Source: Candidatus Saccharimonadia bacterium
GTDB lineage: Bacteria; Patescibacteriota; Saccharimonadia; Saccharimonadales; SZUA-47
Assembly: GCA_938050265.1 (NCBI GenBank)
Contig: CALLJT010000010.1
Coordinates: forward strand, 1 to 39,668
DNA length: 39,668 bases
Direction: 5' to 3'
In this document: piece after piece, positions 23,072 to 31,407 of the stretch
Numbering within the stretch: the first letter of the stretch is position 1
How the letters are laid out: each line of letters begins with the position of its first letter
Made by a program: the position numbers and the translations under genes
The notes under the pieces: generated by a model
Seen by the model: the letters and a program-made list of their open reading frames with translations, nothing else
The model's database searches: none
What the model was told of the DNA's origin: nothing

Positions 23072-23189
23072 CTGACCCACACTCACTTTTTCCTCAAGAG
23101 CAGTATAAGCGTAGTGCAACCAGAGGCGACCCTCCTAAGGGCGCCCCTGCGTGTAACGCTACTCGGAGGGAAAAGTGAGTGTGGGTCAG
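23072..23189. mobile_element. MITE copy 3 with perfect 9-bp target duplication
   Basis: 118 bp, ends CTGACCCACACTCACTTTTT and its complement-like right end finishing GTGAGTGTGGGTCAG. GCAGTGTTT is repeated exactly at 23063-23071 and 23190-23198. Compared with copies 1/2 the arms differ at three positions, each compensated in the opposite arm. The internal hairpin is also re-paired (CCCT/AGGG instead of CCCG/CGGG). It lies between divergent dnaG and the 23233 gene. Confidence 0.95.
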
Positions 23190-23232
23190 GCAGTGTTTTG
23201 CCGCTTATGATTAAAATGGTAAAATTATAGGC

Positions 23233-23946
23233 ATGCAACCAGACCTACAAAATGGCGAAGAAAACCCCTACGGCTTTATATTCGACCAGAATTCTCAGAC
23301 GACACCCGGCACCAACACGGCGGCTGTCGGAGCAGACAAAACCAAGCAGTACCTCCTGTTTGGCGTATTCGCACTCGCTATCTTAGCAATTGCAGGTATT
23401 GCAGCAACCATATTCCTGAAGCCCACCCCACCGTCAGCACCTGAGCTCGTCCGTGTACGTGCAATTCAAAACGAACTTATCCGCGTCCGCGAAATCGGCA
23501 ACAAAAACCTTGGACAATACGATCTACGAAAAGATGTAGACACTATCAATCTTGTCCTGCAAACCGACACTGCAACAATTAGCGGCCTCATCAGAACCAG
23601 AGGTGTCGTCACCCTGCCTGGCGAACTATCACAGTTCAAAAACTCAACCTACGATACAAGTCTGCAAAACGCGCTCAGTAACGACACACATGACACGGTC
23701 TACCGCGATATCGTGGACCAGCTGGCTGGACAGTACTATGAATCAGTCAAAGCGGCCGAAAACCGTGCGGTCAGCAGAACCGAACAGGCCCAACTAGCAG
23801 CAGTACGTAGCAACATCGAAATCACGTTCGACTTCGAAGACCCGTCTGAGAGTACCGAGTCTACCGAGCGACAAGACACAGCGACAGAACCAAGCGAACC
23901 TGACGCAGACACCGCCGATGAACCTATCCCAAGCCTGTTTAATTAA
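23233..23946 (+). CDS. Single-pass membrane protein of unknown function
   Basis: 237 aa. The N-terminal ~40 residues are cytosolic (NGEENPYGFIFDQ, a form common before membrane segments in CPR proteins), then a TM helix YLLFGVFALAILAIAGIAAT (~41-62), a helical outer domain (LVRVRAIQNELIRVREIGNK) and an acidic Ser/Thr/Glu C-terminal tail. No known domain. TAAAAT is 7 bases upstream of the ATG, so it is probably leaderless. Its promoter region borders MITE copy 3. Confidence 0.75.
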   Translation: MQPDLQNGEENPYGFIFDQNSQTTPGTNTAAVGADKTKQYLLFGVFALAILAIAGIAATIFLKPTPPSAPELVRVRAIQNELIRVREIGNKNLGQYDLRKDVDTINLVLQTDTATISGLIRTRGVVTLPGELSQFKNSTYDTSLQNALSNDTHDTVYRDIVDQLAGQYYESVKAAENRAVSRTEQAQLAAVRSNIEITFDFEDPSESTESTERQDTATEPSEPDADTADEPIPSLFN

Positions 23947-23993
23947 ACAGCGGCAGTCTAGTGGCTCTGTAGTAACTCTGATACGACAGAGGA

Positions 23994-24371
23994 CTACGTA
24001 CGGCGTCTGCTCTTTCTATCATAGTCAGGTATTGCCGACTCTATGCCAGCTACAAGGTGATAACTATGCATGATCAGATCATGCACTTCCTGCTCTGTAA
24101 GCTGTCCAGTGAGGAGCATGGTGTTCCAGTGCTTTTTATTGAGGTGATACCCCTCCATGACAGACTCATACCGTTCACGAAGTATGCGTGCTAACTGCGG
24201 GTCGCATTTCAGGCTCAAACGAACAGGGTCTGTATCTGCAGGCATGAGTGCAAACATTTTCTCTTCATCGCCAACTGGGATTTTGTACACATTGACGTCT
24301 TCGCCAAACGGAAACGTCAGCTGAGCACCAGGCAACCCAAGTAAAAACTCTTCAACGGCGCTAAACTTCAT
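23994..24371 (-). CDS. MmcQ/YjbR-family protein
   Basis: 125 aa starting MKFSAVEEFLLGLPGAQLTF. The YjbR fold signature is visible: PFGEDVNVYKI, EKMFALMPADTDPVRLSLKC, LNKKHWNTMLL, VHDLIMHSYHLV. This CyaY-like DNA-binding-type fold has no settled biochemical role. The start at 24371 is chosen because the frame upstream (to 24653) overlaps orn in another frame. It follows the orn stop by 7 bases with CAGGAG upstream, so it is translated from the orn mRNA. Confidence 0.88.
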   Translation of the reverse strand: MKFSAVEEFLLGLPGAQLTFPFGEDVNVYKIPVGDEEKMFALMPADTDPVRLSLKCDPQLARILRERYESVMEGYHLNKKHWNTMLLTGQLTEQEVHDLIMHSYHLVAGIESAIPDYDRKSRRRT

Positions 24372-24378
24372 GCGGTGA

Positions 24379-24951
24379 CTACTCCTGTCCTTTCGTGTTG
24401 GCATTGTTGGCAAACCATTCGAGATAGTACTGAAGCTCTGCGATGCTGGCCTGTATGTCGTCGTATGCCCGGTGAACAGCTGGTTTTCTGAACTGAACGC
24501 CATACATACTCTGCATGACAACTTTCCATGCGCTGACGTCGAGCATGCGGTAGTGCAGCCGCAAATCAAGCTGGGGCATCCACTGTTTAATGAACGCCCT
24601 GTCGCTATGTATCGAGTTACCCGCGAGTATCGCTGGCTCATCGCCGAAGTCATGTTCTACGATCTCGATCAATTCACGTTCGACTGCTGCTAGTGGCTTG
24701 CCTTTCGCTACACCGCCCAAAAACACGTCGCGGTTTTTAGGGTAACTGTTCCACCAGATGTTTTCCTGCATAAGCTTAGCGACTTTGTCTTTTTTGTGCT
24801 GGACGATTGCTTCGTACGAGCTGATTGTCTCCAGGTCGGTACCGGTTACTTCCGTTGCGACCTCTAAAATCACGTCTTTTTCAGGAACAAGACCAGTCAT
24901 CTCTAGATCAACCCAGAGATACTTCGTTGGGGCTGCATGTTTTTTACTCAC
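24379..24951 (-). CDS. orn: Oligoribonuclease
   Basis: 190 aa DEDDh 3'-5' exoribonuclease that finishes RNA decay by degrading di- and oligoribonucleotides. Catalytic residues: Asp/Glu in WVDLEMTGL, Asp in GNSIHSDRAFIKQW, His/Asp in HRAYDDIQASIAELQYY. LHYRMLDVSAW matches the family. It starts with GTG at 24951 (GGGAGG 5 bases upstream). The DHH/NrnA-like protein at 58-2046 has lost its active site, so Orn may be the main nanoRNase here. Confidence 0.95.
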   Translation of the reverse strand: MSKKHAAPTKYLWVDLEMTGLVPEKDVILEVATEVTGTDLETISSYEAIVQHKKDKVAKLMQENIWWNSYPKNRDVFLGGVAKGKPLAAVERELIEIVEHDFGDEPAILAGNSIHSDRAFIKQWMPQLDLRLHYRMLDVSAWKVVMQSMYGVQFRKPAVHRAYDDIQASIAELQYYLEWFANNANTKGQE

Positions 24952-25014
24952 TCGTACCTCCCGGGGGATATGTCAACATATAGTGCATACCAGACAGTAT
25001 ACACGCTACACAAC

Positions 25015-25040
25015 AAAAGTCGCCCTACTGATAGGGCGAC
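25015..25040 (-). terminator. Rho-independent terminator after mscL
   Basis: Read on the minus strand: GTCGCCCTA, loop TCAG, TAGGGCGAC, then TTTTG. A 9-bp perfect stem with a short U-tract, placed 46 bases after the mscL stop codon and before the orn promoter. Confidence 0.85.
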
Positions 25041-25086
25041 CTTACTGTAGTAACCACTCGACTAACGAGTATTGACTGCAGTGTTG

Positions 25087-25410
25087 CTATTTAGCTTCTT
25101 TGTCGAGCTTGTCGAGACCAGCTTGTTTGACGATCCAGTAGATCACAAACGCGGTAGCAAGAAGAGTGATAATTCCACTCAAGATTGCACCCCAGCCAAA
25201 CGTGAGCACTCGCTCGTCTACACCTGGCTCACCGACAACCGTCAGTGTCTCAGCTGTTAGATCTGCGCCACCGAGGATGAATGCAATAATTGGGTTAATA
25301 AATCCTTCAACGATAGCTTCGACAGCTTTCCCTGCTGCGCCACCGATAGCGAGACCGACAGCTAGTCCGACCACACCTTGTTCTCGGACAAAGTCCATAA
25401 AACCGTTCAT
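25087..25410 (-). CDS. mscL: Large-conductance mechanosensitive channel
   Basis: 107 aa homopentameric tension-gated channel of the inner membrane. Landmarks: N-terminal MNGFMDFVREQGVVGLAVGL, the TM1 pore helix AVGLAIGGAAGKAVEAIVEG, FINPIIAFILGG, and TM2 GAILSGIITLLATAFVIYWI. The start at 25410 has AGGGAG upstream; the longer frame to 25467 would enter MITE copy 5's flank. The periplasmic loop is short. It ends with the charged KLDKEAK tail. Confidence 0.95.
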   Translation of the reverse strand: MNGFMDFVREQGVVGLAVGLAIGGAAGKAVEAIVEGFINPIIAFILGGADLTAETLTVVGEPGVDERVLTFGWGAILSGIITLLATAFVIYWIVKQAGLDKLDKEAK

Positions 25411-25468
25411 ATACTTGTACTCCCTTATTTGTAATCCTAATGTATACGAAAACTGTTCACTTGGCAAG

Positions 25469-25624
25469 CTGACCTGCGCTCACTTTTCTAAACCCAAACG
25501 TTCATAGGGTGACAAGATTGAAGTTTTGTTCTTTAGGAATGATGCCATAGCATCATTTCTAAAGGAAAGACTTCCAGATTGTTAGCATAGGGGCGTTTGG
25601 GGTGGAAAAGTGAGTGTGGGTCAG
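25469..25624. mobile_element. MITE copy 5, different core, with 9-bp target duplication
   Basis: 156 bp. Ends CTGACCTGCGCTCACTTTTC and GAAAAGTGAGTGTGGGTCAG pair over their length with G-T wobble and extend to CCCAAACG/CGTTTGGG. CTTGGCAAG (25460-25468) and CTTGGCAAC (25625-25633) match at 8 of 9 bases. The interior is unrelated to the other copies: CTTTAG..ATGATGC-CATA-GCATCAT..CTAAAG forms its own hairpin. It shows that only the ends are shared, as expected of a transposase-mobilised element. Confidence 0.88.
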
Positions 25625-25659
25625 CTTGGCAACACACAAGCACTAAACTAGCCATATCC

Positions 25660-27174
25660 CTACGACGATCCCTGGGTTTTGTCCCGCAAAAAATCCTCTG
25701 CGCGGTAGCTAATAATCCTGCGTCGATCCGTGTTCAGCCGCTTGAGCTGACCATAGGCTTTTTTCATCATAGGGTCAGTCTTGAACAACTCTGCGTTTTT
25801 TTCGATCGCGCGCCAATACAGGCCATCCCAGATGTCGCACCAGTCGCCTTTTTTATAATGACTCATGCTGCGTATGTAGTTGCTGCTGCTGATAGCCGGG
25901 AGTGTTCCGTGCTTAGCGAACGCCGCCCCCTGACTCACGCCGTATACGAACGGCACTGCAAGCCACTCATACATGTCTCCGCACATCTCCATGAACCACC
26001 GATACACTTCGTCCGGGTGAAACTCACTGAGGAAGCAGATATTACCTATCACCATGAGTTGTTCAGTTTCGTGCGTATATGACCGGTCGTGGATTTTGAG
26101 TATAACGTCGTCGACCGGCGGAATCCCTGTCGTCCCACGGTACCAGTCAACTGTCATGCGTCTGGTGTGGCCCAATGTATTCGCAGTACGGAGTGCTGTG
26201 TGTCGTTTACGGTACACTCCGCGGTAATATTCCCGCCACCCAAGTACTCCGCGCACAACAAGCTCTACGTCCTCTATACGGACCTTTCCATGACCGAGCT
26301 GTGCGACTACGGCCTGCACGATGTCATGAGGGCTCAAAAGTCCGATGTTCAATGCATGATTAACTGCTGGATGGTGCAGCCAAGGTGCCTCACCGTCGAT
26401 CGCCTCCGAATAGGCGGCAAACCGCCCGAGTCTACCGCTCGCGAACTCGTCGAGCCATTTCATCGCTTCAACACGGCTCGTTGGCCATGGGAAATCGTTT
26501 AGACTTCCTGGGTTGCCTGAAAAATACTTCTCTACATACGCCTCAGCCTCATCCACATATTCGTTCGACCCAAACACCTGGAACGACGGCAGCTGTGTGC
26601 TTTTCGGTATGCGTTTACGCTTGGCGTGGTCTTGCTCCCATGATCCCTCAAGCGGCTTGTATGTTTCTGGGTCAATGAGTACATTGAACCGCTCGCGCTG
26701 CCACTGATAAAACGCCTGAAAACTTGTGTCGCCTCGCTCAGAAAAAAACCTATCGCTTTCTTCATGCGATATATAAAAATTAGGGCTCTGCAACACCGAC
26801 ACCGCCGGCGCTTCAGGGTGGGAACGAATCGCTTCCATAACGCGCCGGCTCAGGATATCGTCAGAAAATTCATAGACATACACGTCTGTGAAATCCTTGA
26901 GTTTCTCGACGATGTCACCGCTCTCAGTCAGTTTATGATGATCAATATACGTCACGCTGTAGCCAGCTGGCCACAATTCTTCTTTCATGTATCGGTTCAT
27001 GCTGGCACGCAGCAACACCAGCTTCTGTTTGTGGATCATCAGCCCATACTGACGATCACTCCCAAACAGAAGCGGCTCTTCAACGAGCACGATCTCATCC
27101 ACATCCTGCGGGATATGCTCTACAGCAAACAGCTGGTTTGGGTACAGCAATAGACTTTTTTTGATTCCACCCAT
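25660..27174 (-). CDS. Cryptochrome/photolyase-related protein (PhrB/DPRP type)
   Basis: 504 aa. N-terminal Rossmann-like region SLLLYPNQLFAVEHIPQDVD matches the deoxyribodipyrimidine-photolyase-related domain. C-terminal FAD-binding helical domain: GVLGWREYYRGVYRKRHTAL, VIGNICFLSEFHPDEVYRWF, SNYIRSMSHYKKGDWCDIWD. Family members repair (6-4) photoproducts or sense light and usually carry a 4Fe-4S cluster; here the CDHC-type cysteine pair near the C terminus is reduced to one Cys (GDWCDIW), so the cluster is probably absent. The start at 27174 (MGGIKKSLLLYPNQL) is chosen over 27219 by homology. Confidence 0.88.
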   Translation of the reverse strand: MGGIKKSLLLYPNQLFAVEHIPQDVDEIVLVEEPLLFGSDRQYGLMIHKQKLVLLRASMNRYMKEELWPAGYSVTYIDHHKLTESGDIVEKLKDFTDVYVYEFSDDILSRRVMEAIRSHPEAPAVSVLQSPNFYISHEESDRFFSERGDTSFQAFYQWQRERFNVLIDPETYKPLEGSWEQDHAKRKRIPKSTQLPSFQVFGSNEYVDEAEAYVEKYFSGNPGSLNDFPWPTSRVEAMKWLDEFASGRLGRFAAYSEAIDGEAPWLHHPAVNHALNIGLLSPHDIVQAVVAQLGHGKVRIEDVELVVRGVLGWREYYRGVYRKRHTALRTANTLGHTRRMTVDWYRGTTGIPPVDDVILKIHDRSYTHETEQLMVIGNICFLSEFHPDEVYRWFMEMCGDMYEWLAVPFVYGVSQGAAFAKHGTLPAISSSNYIRSMSHYKKGDWCDIWDGLYWRAIEKNAELFKTDPMMKKAYGQLKRLNTDRRRIISYRAEDFLRDKTQGSS

Positions 27175-27263
27175 AATACTCTTATGGTTTATTGTCGCAA
27201 AGATACTGCAGTATAGCAAGCAAGTAGTTGGCAGGCGTATACCATCACCACATAAGGGGCAAG

Positions 27264-27298
27264 ATTACTCCTGCCTCATTGCTCCTTGCTCGCTACTC
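27264..27298. repeat. Degenerate heptamer repeat, 5 units
   Basis: ATTACTC, CTGCCTC, ATTGCTC, CTTGCTC, GCTACTC, then CCTAC. The tract ends at the gdhA stop codon (27300-27302). Units match those inside polA, in the same orientation as 15848-15882 on the plus strand. Confidence 0.6.
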
Positions 27299-27299
27299 C

Positions 27300-28505
27300 C
27301 TACGTAGCTAATCGCTCTATGGCGTTCATGAATGCTGCGTTTTTAAGGCTTGTTTGTGCGGACTGCGCCCGCTCATACATAGCTTGGACTGCCTGTTTTT
27401 GCTGCTGTGCGAGCTTGTCGTTCACCTGCTGCTCTGTCCATTGCTCGTGTGCCATATTCTGCAACCATTCAAAATAACTCACCGTGACCCCACCGGCGTT
27501 CGCGATAATGTCCGGTATCACCTGTACGCCGGCCGCATATAACGCGTCCTCGACATCAGCATCGACTGGGCCGTTCGCCAGCTCCAATATGTACTGTGCC
27601 TGAACGCTCGTGTAGTTTTCTTCGTCGACCACGTCGCCGAGTGCAGCAAGCACTAAAACATCCGCTTTTGCTGCCACCACATCGTCGTTTGTCAGCGCCT
27701 GCCCCTGTCCGTAGTCACGCAGTTTTCCGCCACCTGTTTTATACGCGATAACTTCTGCGACGTCGAAGCCATCTTCGCTGTACACGCCGCCACTCGAATC
27801 CGTCACCCCGACCAATTTCCATTCTGGATGCTGTTCAGCTGCAACCTGTGCGAAAAACTGCCCCGCGTTACCAAATCCCTGTAGTACATACGTCAGTGGC
27901 TGGCCTGCGTTGCCTTCTAGCTGACGCAGTTCCGCCAGTGTTATTGCGCCGCCACGCCCGGTCGCTTCATTACGACCCAAACTACCACCACCGGCTATCG
28001 ATTTACCGGTAAAACTACCCCTCGTCGTGTCGCCAGTCAACTGTGAATATTCATCAACCATCCAGTCCATGATCTGGCTGTTCGTGTTCACGTCCGGTGC
28101 TGGTATGTCTTGCTCAGGACCGATATGATCGACGAGCCCTCGCACAAACTGACGTGATACTTCTTCTAGGTCTGCGTCTGTTAGCTGTTTAGGGTCGACC
28201 TCGACGCCGCCCTTGCCCCCTCCGAGTGGTATAGCTACAGCGGCGGTTTTGAAGCTCATGAGTGTTGCCAGCGCCTGTACTTCGTCACGGTCCACTTCCG
28301 GGTGGAAGCGTATGCCGCCTTTATACGGTCCGCGCTTGTTACTATGCTGCACACGAAACGCGCTATATTTTTTGCCACTCTCAAGTTCGATCGCAAACTC
28401 ATGCACTGCATCAGGTTTCTGCAGTACAGCTAACTGTTCATCGGTCAGTCCAAGCAGTTTTGCCGCTCGTGTAATGTTTTTCTGTGCTGAATCCAACATA
28501 GCCAT
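27300..28505 (-). CDS. gdhA: Glutamate dehydrogenase
   Basis: 401 aa, oxidative deamination of glutamate to 2-oxoglutarate (or the reverse). The glutamate-binding and catalytic lysines lie in KRGPYKGGIRFHPEVDRDEV and MSFKTAAVAIPLGGGKGG; PAPDVNTNSQIMDWMVDEY and the Rossmann motif VLQGFGNAGQFFAQVA follow; PDIIANAGGVTVSYFEWLQN closes the domain. NAD/NADP choice cannot be told safely. AGGAG lies upstream of ATG 28505. In a reduced genome with few amino-acid pathways this may serve redox or host-derived glutamate use (inference). Confidence 0.95.
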   Translation of the reverse strand: MAMLDSAQKNITRAAKLLGLTDEQLAVLQKPDAVHEFAIELESGKKYSAFRVQHSNKRGPYKGGIRFHPEVDRDEVQALATLMSFKTAAVAIPLGGGKGGVEVDPKQLTDADLEEVSRQFVRGLVDHIGPEQDIPAPDVNTNSQIMDWMVDEYSQLTGDTTRGSFTGKSIAGGGSLGRNEATGRGGAITLAELRQLEGNAGQPLTYVLQGFGNAGQFFAQVAAEQHPEWKLVGVTDSSGGVYSEDGFDVAEVIAYKTGGGKLRDYGQGQALTNDDVVAAKADVLVLAALGDVVDEENYTSVQAQYILELANGPVDADVEDALYAAGVQVIPDIIANAGGVTVSYFEWLQNMAHEQWTEQQVNDKLAQQQKQAVQAMYERAQSAQTSLKNAAFMNAIERLAT

Positions 28506-28545
28506 CTATAGATACTCCTCTTTATGTACCCATAGTACAACGAGC

Positions 28546-28923
28546 CTATGCGTTTTTAGGAACTTCGAAATCAATACGCGTTGAGTAGTTCTGCGCGAAC
28601 GTCTGGTCGATGGTTAAGATTTTGCTGCAGCCACTACGGAGGGCTACGGCCAGTTGCAAGGCGTCTTCGAATTCGTTATCGGCAAGCAACTCCAATGCTT
28701 GTACGTAATCATCTGCCGTAACATCGAGGAGCTGGAACTCGCTCAGACTGTCATGGATCTGTTCTGCCGTGTACTTCTCTTTTCTACCAAAGTAGTGCGC
28801 GAGATGAACGCTCAGCATCGAAATGGCGGCCTGCTCTCCTCGCAGTGCTTTGGCCACAGCGTGTTTACGGATACGATCTGGTAACAGCAGCTCCAACACA
28901 ATGTTTGCGTCAGCGAACACCAT
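28546..28923 (-). CDS. PIN-domain toxin
   Basis: 125 aa, MVFADANIVLELLLPDR, with acidic residues in FADANIVLE, NEFEDALQLAVA and ILTIDQTFAQN. This is a PIN RNase of the VapC group. The ATG at 28923 overlaps the end of the antitoxin gene (28910) by 14 bases; a longer frame to 28935 is possible. Third PIN module of the window. Confidence 0.82.
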   Translation of the reverse strand: MVFADANIVLELLLPDRIRKHAVAKALRGEQAAISMLSVHLAHYFGRKEKYTAEQIHDSLSEFQLLDVTADDYVQALELLADNEFEDALQLAVALRSGCSKILTIDQTFAQNYSTRIDFEVPKNA

Positions 28924-29209
28924 ACTTTTCACCAACGCTTTCTGCGTACAGCTCCTTGATAGATTTGTTGGGATCTAATACGGCCTTGCCTGCTCGACTT
29001 TCGCTCAATACAAGTGCTTTGTCTATGGCACGATGTATAGCTTCTGCTGACCCAGGTTCAGAACTAGAAAGCTTGGGCGTGCTTGAATTAATCGTAACCA
29101 GTGGTTTGGATCGGTGCAACACAGTAACCTGGTGGCCGTCGCCTAAACTCCGCAGAAACGGCACCAGGTTTTTACGAATTTCAGATGTACTGACAATATC
29201 TAAGTTCAT
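28910..29209 (-). CDS. Phd-like antitoxin
   Basis: 99 aa, MNLDIVSTSEIRKNLVPFLR then SLGDGHQVTVLHRSKPLVTI. The strand-helix-helix-strand order and the final hydrophobic strand fit the Phd/YefM DNA-binding domain; the C-terminal half (PNKSIKELYAESVGEKYG) is toxin-binding. The ATG at 29209 is preferred over 29215 because the -10 box is 6 bases upstream of it. Confidence 0.75.
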   Translation of the reverse strand: MNLDIVSTSEIRKNLVPFLRSLGDGHQVTVLHRSKPLVTINSSTPKLSSSEPGSAEAIHRAIDKALVLSESRAGKAVLDPNKSIKELYAESVGEKYGVR

Positions 29210-29215
29210 GCCCAT

Positions 29216-29244
29216 ATACTAACATGACATTAACGTAAACTCAA
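29216..29244 (-). promoter_or_regulatory. Promoter of Phd/PIN module 28.5-29.2 kb
   Basis: On the minus strand: TTGAGT (29239-29244), 17 bases, TAGTAT (29216-29221), 6 bases, ATG at 29209. Same geometry as the relBE-type and mazEF promoters, and leaderless. Confidence 0.65.
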
Positions 29245-29291
29245 GTTCAAGTGTAGTTAAACTTGTACCTTTTGCTTGCTCCACTACCCGC

Positions 29292-30989
29292 CTACATAGA
29301 CTCAGGGGTATCGATACCAAGTGTCGTGAGTCCGTGGTTGAGTACATTGATGTAACGCGTGAGCAACTCCCAGCGGTGCGGTATACCCGAGCCTGCAACC
29401 CGGTTGTTTTCGTAGAATTGGTTAAACGTCTGAGCCAGTTCATACAAATAGAGACACAGCGTATTAGGCGCGAGGTGCTCAACGGCTTCGCCAAACACAC
29501 CCTCGTACTGAGCAAGCTTGTGCGCCAACCGTCGGTCATATTCGTCGAGGGACAGCGTCGCGATATCAACTTCTCCGTTGTCGTCATTGGTTTTTGACAG
29601 AGCTATTTTGCGAGCACGCACGTATGCATATTGCAGGTACGGTCCGCTGTTGCCTTTTGTACTAACAGACTCGTTGACGTCAAACGCTACATCACTGCCG
29701 ACGGCATATTTCAAAAATTCATATTTGACAGCGCCGAGCATGACTTTGTCTTTTTCATCCGAACCAGACTCTTGTGCCACGACTTTTGTCACGGCGTCGA
29801 GCACGTCTATCGCCCGCGTGACGTTGCCCAAACGTGAACTCATTTTGGATCCATCAGCGAACTTAACGATGCCGTTTGTAAGGTGAGTCATCGTACCTCG
29901 ATACCGAGAATCGATGTCATATAGTGCCGCCCATACGACTTTCATGTACGCTTTCTGGTCTGATCCAGTTATCAGAATACGCCTGTCGAAATCATAGTCT
30001 TCTTTTTCCTGCGTGAGCACGCCAAGATCCTTTGTCTCGTACGTAGGTAGGCCTTCTGACGTCTGAAATACTCGTGTATGCAGACCTTCTTTCTCGCCCC
30101 TGTACACAATTGCGCGCTCAGACTCTTCGAACACACCATCCTCGAGCCCTCCACGTACAAGCGCCATTCCACGCTCAGCCGTCGTACTTTCAGGGTAGTA
30201 CTTCTGAAAATCATCCACGTTAATCCGATCAAAGAAATAATGAAAATACTCAGTAGACCACTCACGAGCAGCAAAGTACACTGCAGAAACGTCAGAATGC
30301 GTGCTTTTGTCGGTATGGAACGCGTATATCTGTTTATTCAGCTCACGGATCTCTGCCTCATCCGAGCCACCCTGCTCAAACGCAGCAGTACCCTTGACGT
30401 AGTGCTGAGTAATGAACCGTGCACGGACCTGAGGGTCGTCGTTTTGCTGCGCTTCTGCATACCCCTCAGGGTCTTTCAGAATTGACCACACTGCCTTGGC
30501 GACATGCATCCCGACATCCCCGCCAAATGTTGTTCGTGTGACGTTCGCACCAGCCACCTCCAGCATACGCGCAAGTGCGTTTCCGAGGATCGTCTGATAC
30601 AGATGCCCTGTGTGCAGCTCTTTGAACCAGTTCGGGCAGGCGTACTCGAGCACTACGTTTTTGGCGTCGTAGTCTGGCTGCGTGAGCGCAAACCCCTGCA
30701 CACTATAGTCCTGGGAGCTACTCCATATAGCCTCGTCATTGAGCCGGATATTCAAAAACCCCGGGCCAGCAACACTCACCTCAGCAAAGTCGTCGAGCTC
30801 CTGTAGCGTGTCCGCCAACTGCTCAGCTATTTCACGCGGATTTTTACCAACTTCCTTTGCAAGCTGCATTGCCACATTGCTCGCCACGTCACCAAACTGT
30901 TCGTCAGGCACCTCAACAGTCGGCGTCACATCAACTCCGAACACTGCTTTGACTGCCGCTTTTAATCTATCTTGTACTTCTGTGATCAT
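29292..30989 (-). CDS. argS: Arginyl-tRNA synthetase
   Basis: 565 aa class I synthetase. The N-terminal Add-1 domain runs to ~110 (EVPDEQFGDVASNVAMQLAK). The HIGH motif is HTGH in EYACPNWFKELHTGHLYQTI; KMSK is KMSS in FADGSKMSSRLGN. The DALR anticodon-binding domain closes the protein (LCLYLYELAQTFNQFYENNR). DLGVLTQEKEDYDFDRRILI is typical of ArgRS. Length is normal. Start ATG 30989. Confidence 0.96.
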   Translation of the reverse strand: MITEVQDRLKAAVKAVFGVDVTPTVEVPDEQFGDVASNVAMQLAKEVGKNPREIAEQLADTLQELDDFAEVSVAGPGFLNIRLNDEAIWSSSQDYSVQGFALTQPDYDAKNVVLEYACPNWFKELHTGHLYQTILGNALARMLEVAGANVTRTTFGGDVGMHVAKAVWSILKDPEGYAEAQQNDDPQVRARFITQHYVKGTAAFEQGGSDEAEIRELNKQIYAFHTDKSTHSDVSAVYFAAREWSTEYFHYFFDRINVDDFQKYYPESTTAERGMALVRGGLEDGVFEESERAIVYRGEKEGLHTRVFQTSEGLPTYETKDLGVLTQEKEDYDFDRRILITGSDQKAYMKVVWAALYDIDSRYRGTMTHLTNGIVKFADGSKMSSRLGNVTRAIDVLDAVTKVVAQESGSDEKDKVMLGAVKYEFLKYAVGSDVAFDVNESVSTKGNSGPYLQYAYVRARKIALSKTNDDNGEVDIATLSLDEYDRRLAHKLAQYEGVFGEAVEHLAPNTLCLYLYELAQTFNQFYENNRVAGSGIPHRWELLTRYINVLNHGLTTLGIDTPESM

Positions 30990-31065
30990 AGTGTGTACTG
31001 CCCTTCAATCCTTGTAGTCATTCGTCTTTCAAGCTTCATGTTTCACTCCTGGCTCTCAGCATTAT

Positions 31066-31407
31066 TCACAGGTCTAATACTTTCCTGAGGCCATCATCTA
31101 TCTGTCGCTGTGCCTTCTGTGATAGCTGCCCAACGTATTCCTTGAGAAATCGTCTATCAATCGTTATTAACTGTGACACATTCGCGACTGAATCTTTGGG
31201 TAGCCCTTCTTCTTTTTTGTGTAACATTACGTTGCCTGGAGACATAGCCATCTTGAGATTTGAAGTGATGCCTATCGCTAATACTGTTCTTATTTTGGTT
31301 TCGTTAAAATCGTCAGACTGAACGACGAGTATTGGTCGTCTATAGCCAGGTTCTGAGCCAGTTGGTTCTGGTAAATCTACCCACCATATCGCTCCTCTAA
31401 CTACCAT
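31066..31407 (-). CDS. MazF-type mRNA interferase toxin
   Basis: 113 aa. MVVRGAIWWVDLPEPTGSEP and GYRRPILVVQSDDFNETKIR are the MazF/PemK beta-barrel hallmark (W-x-V-x-L...G-x-x-RP-x-L-V-x-Q). ITSNLKMAMSPGNVMLHKKE and PKDSVANVSQLITIDRRFL complete the family pattern. Expected to cut mRNA at short motifs. It overlaps the antitoxin by 7 bases. Confidence 0.93.
   Translation of the reverse strand: MVVRGAIWWVDLPEPTGSEPGYRRPILVVQSDDFNETKIRTVLAIGITSNLKMAMSPGNVMLHKKEEGLPKDSVANVSQLITIDRRFLKEYVGQLSQKAQRQIDDGLRKVLDL

Noticed and set aside
22997..23119. N-terminal extension of dnaG to 23119
   Set aside because: It would pass through MITE copy 3 and a -10 box, and family alignment starts at MDAVADIKSR (22996).
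24372..24653. N-terminal extension of the YjbR-type gene
   Set aside because: It lies antiparallel in frame terms to orn coding sequence on the same strand and has no family support; 24371 follows the orn stop with a ribosome site.
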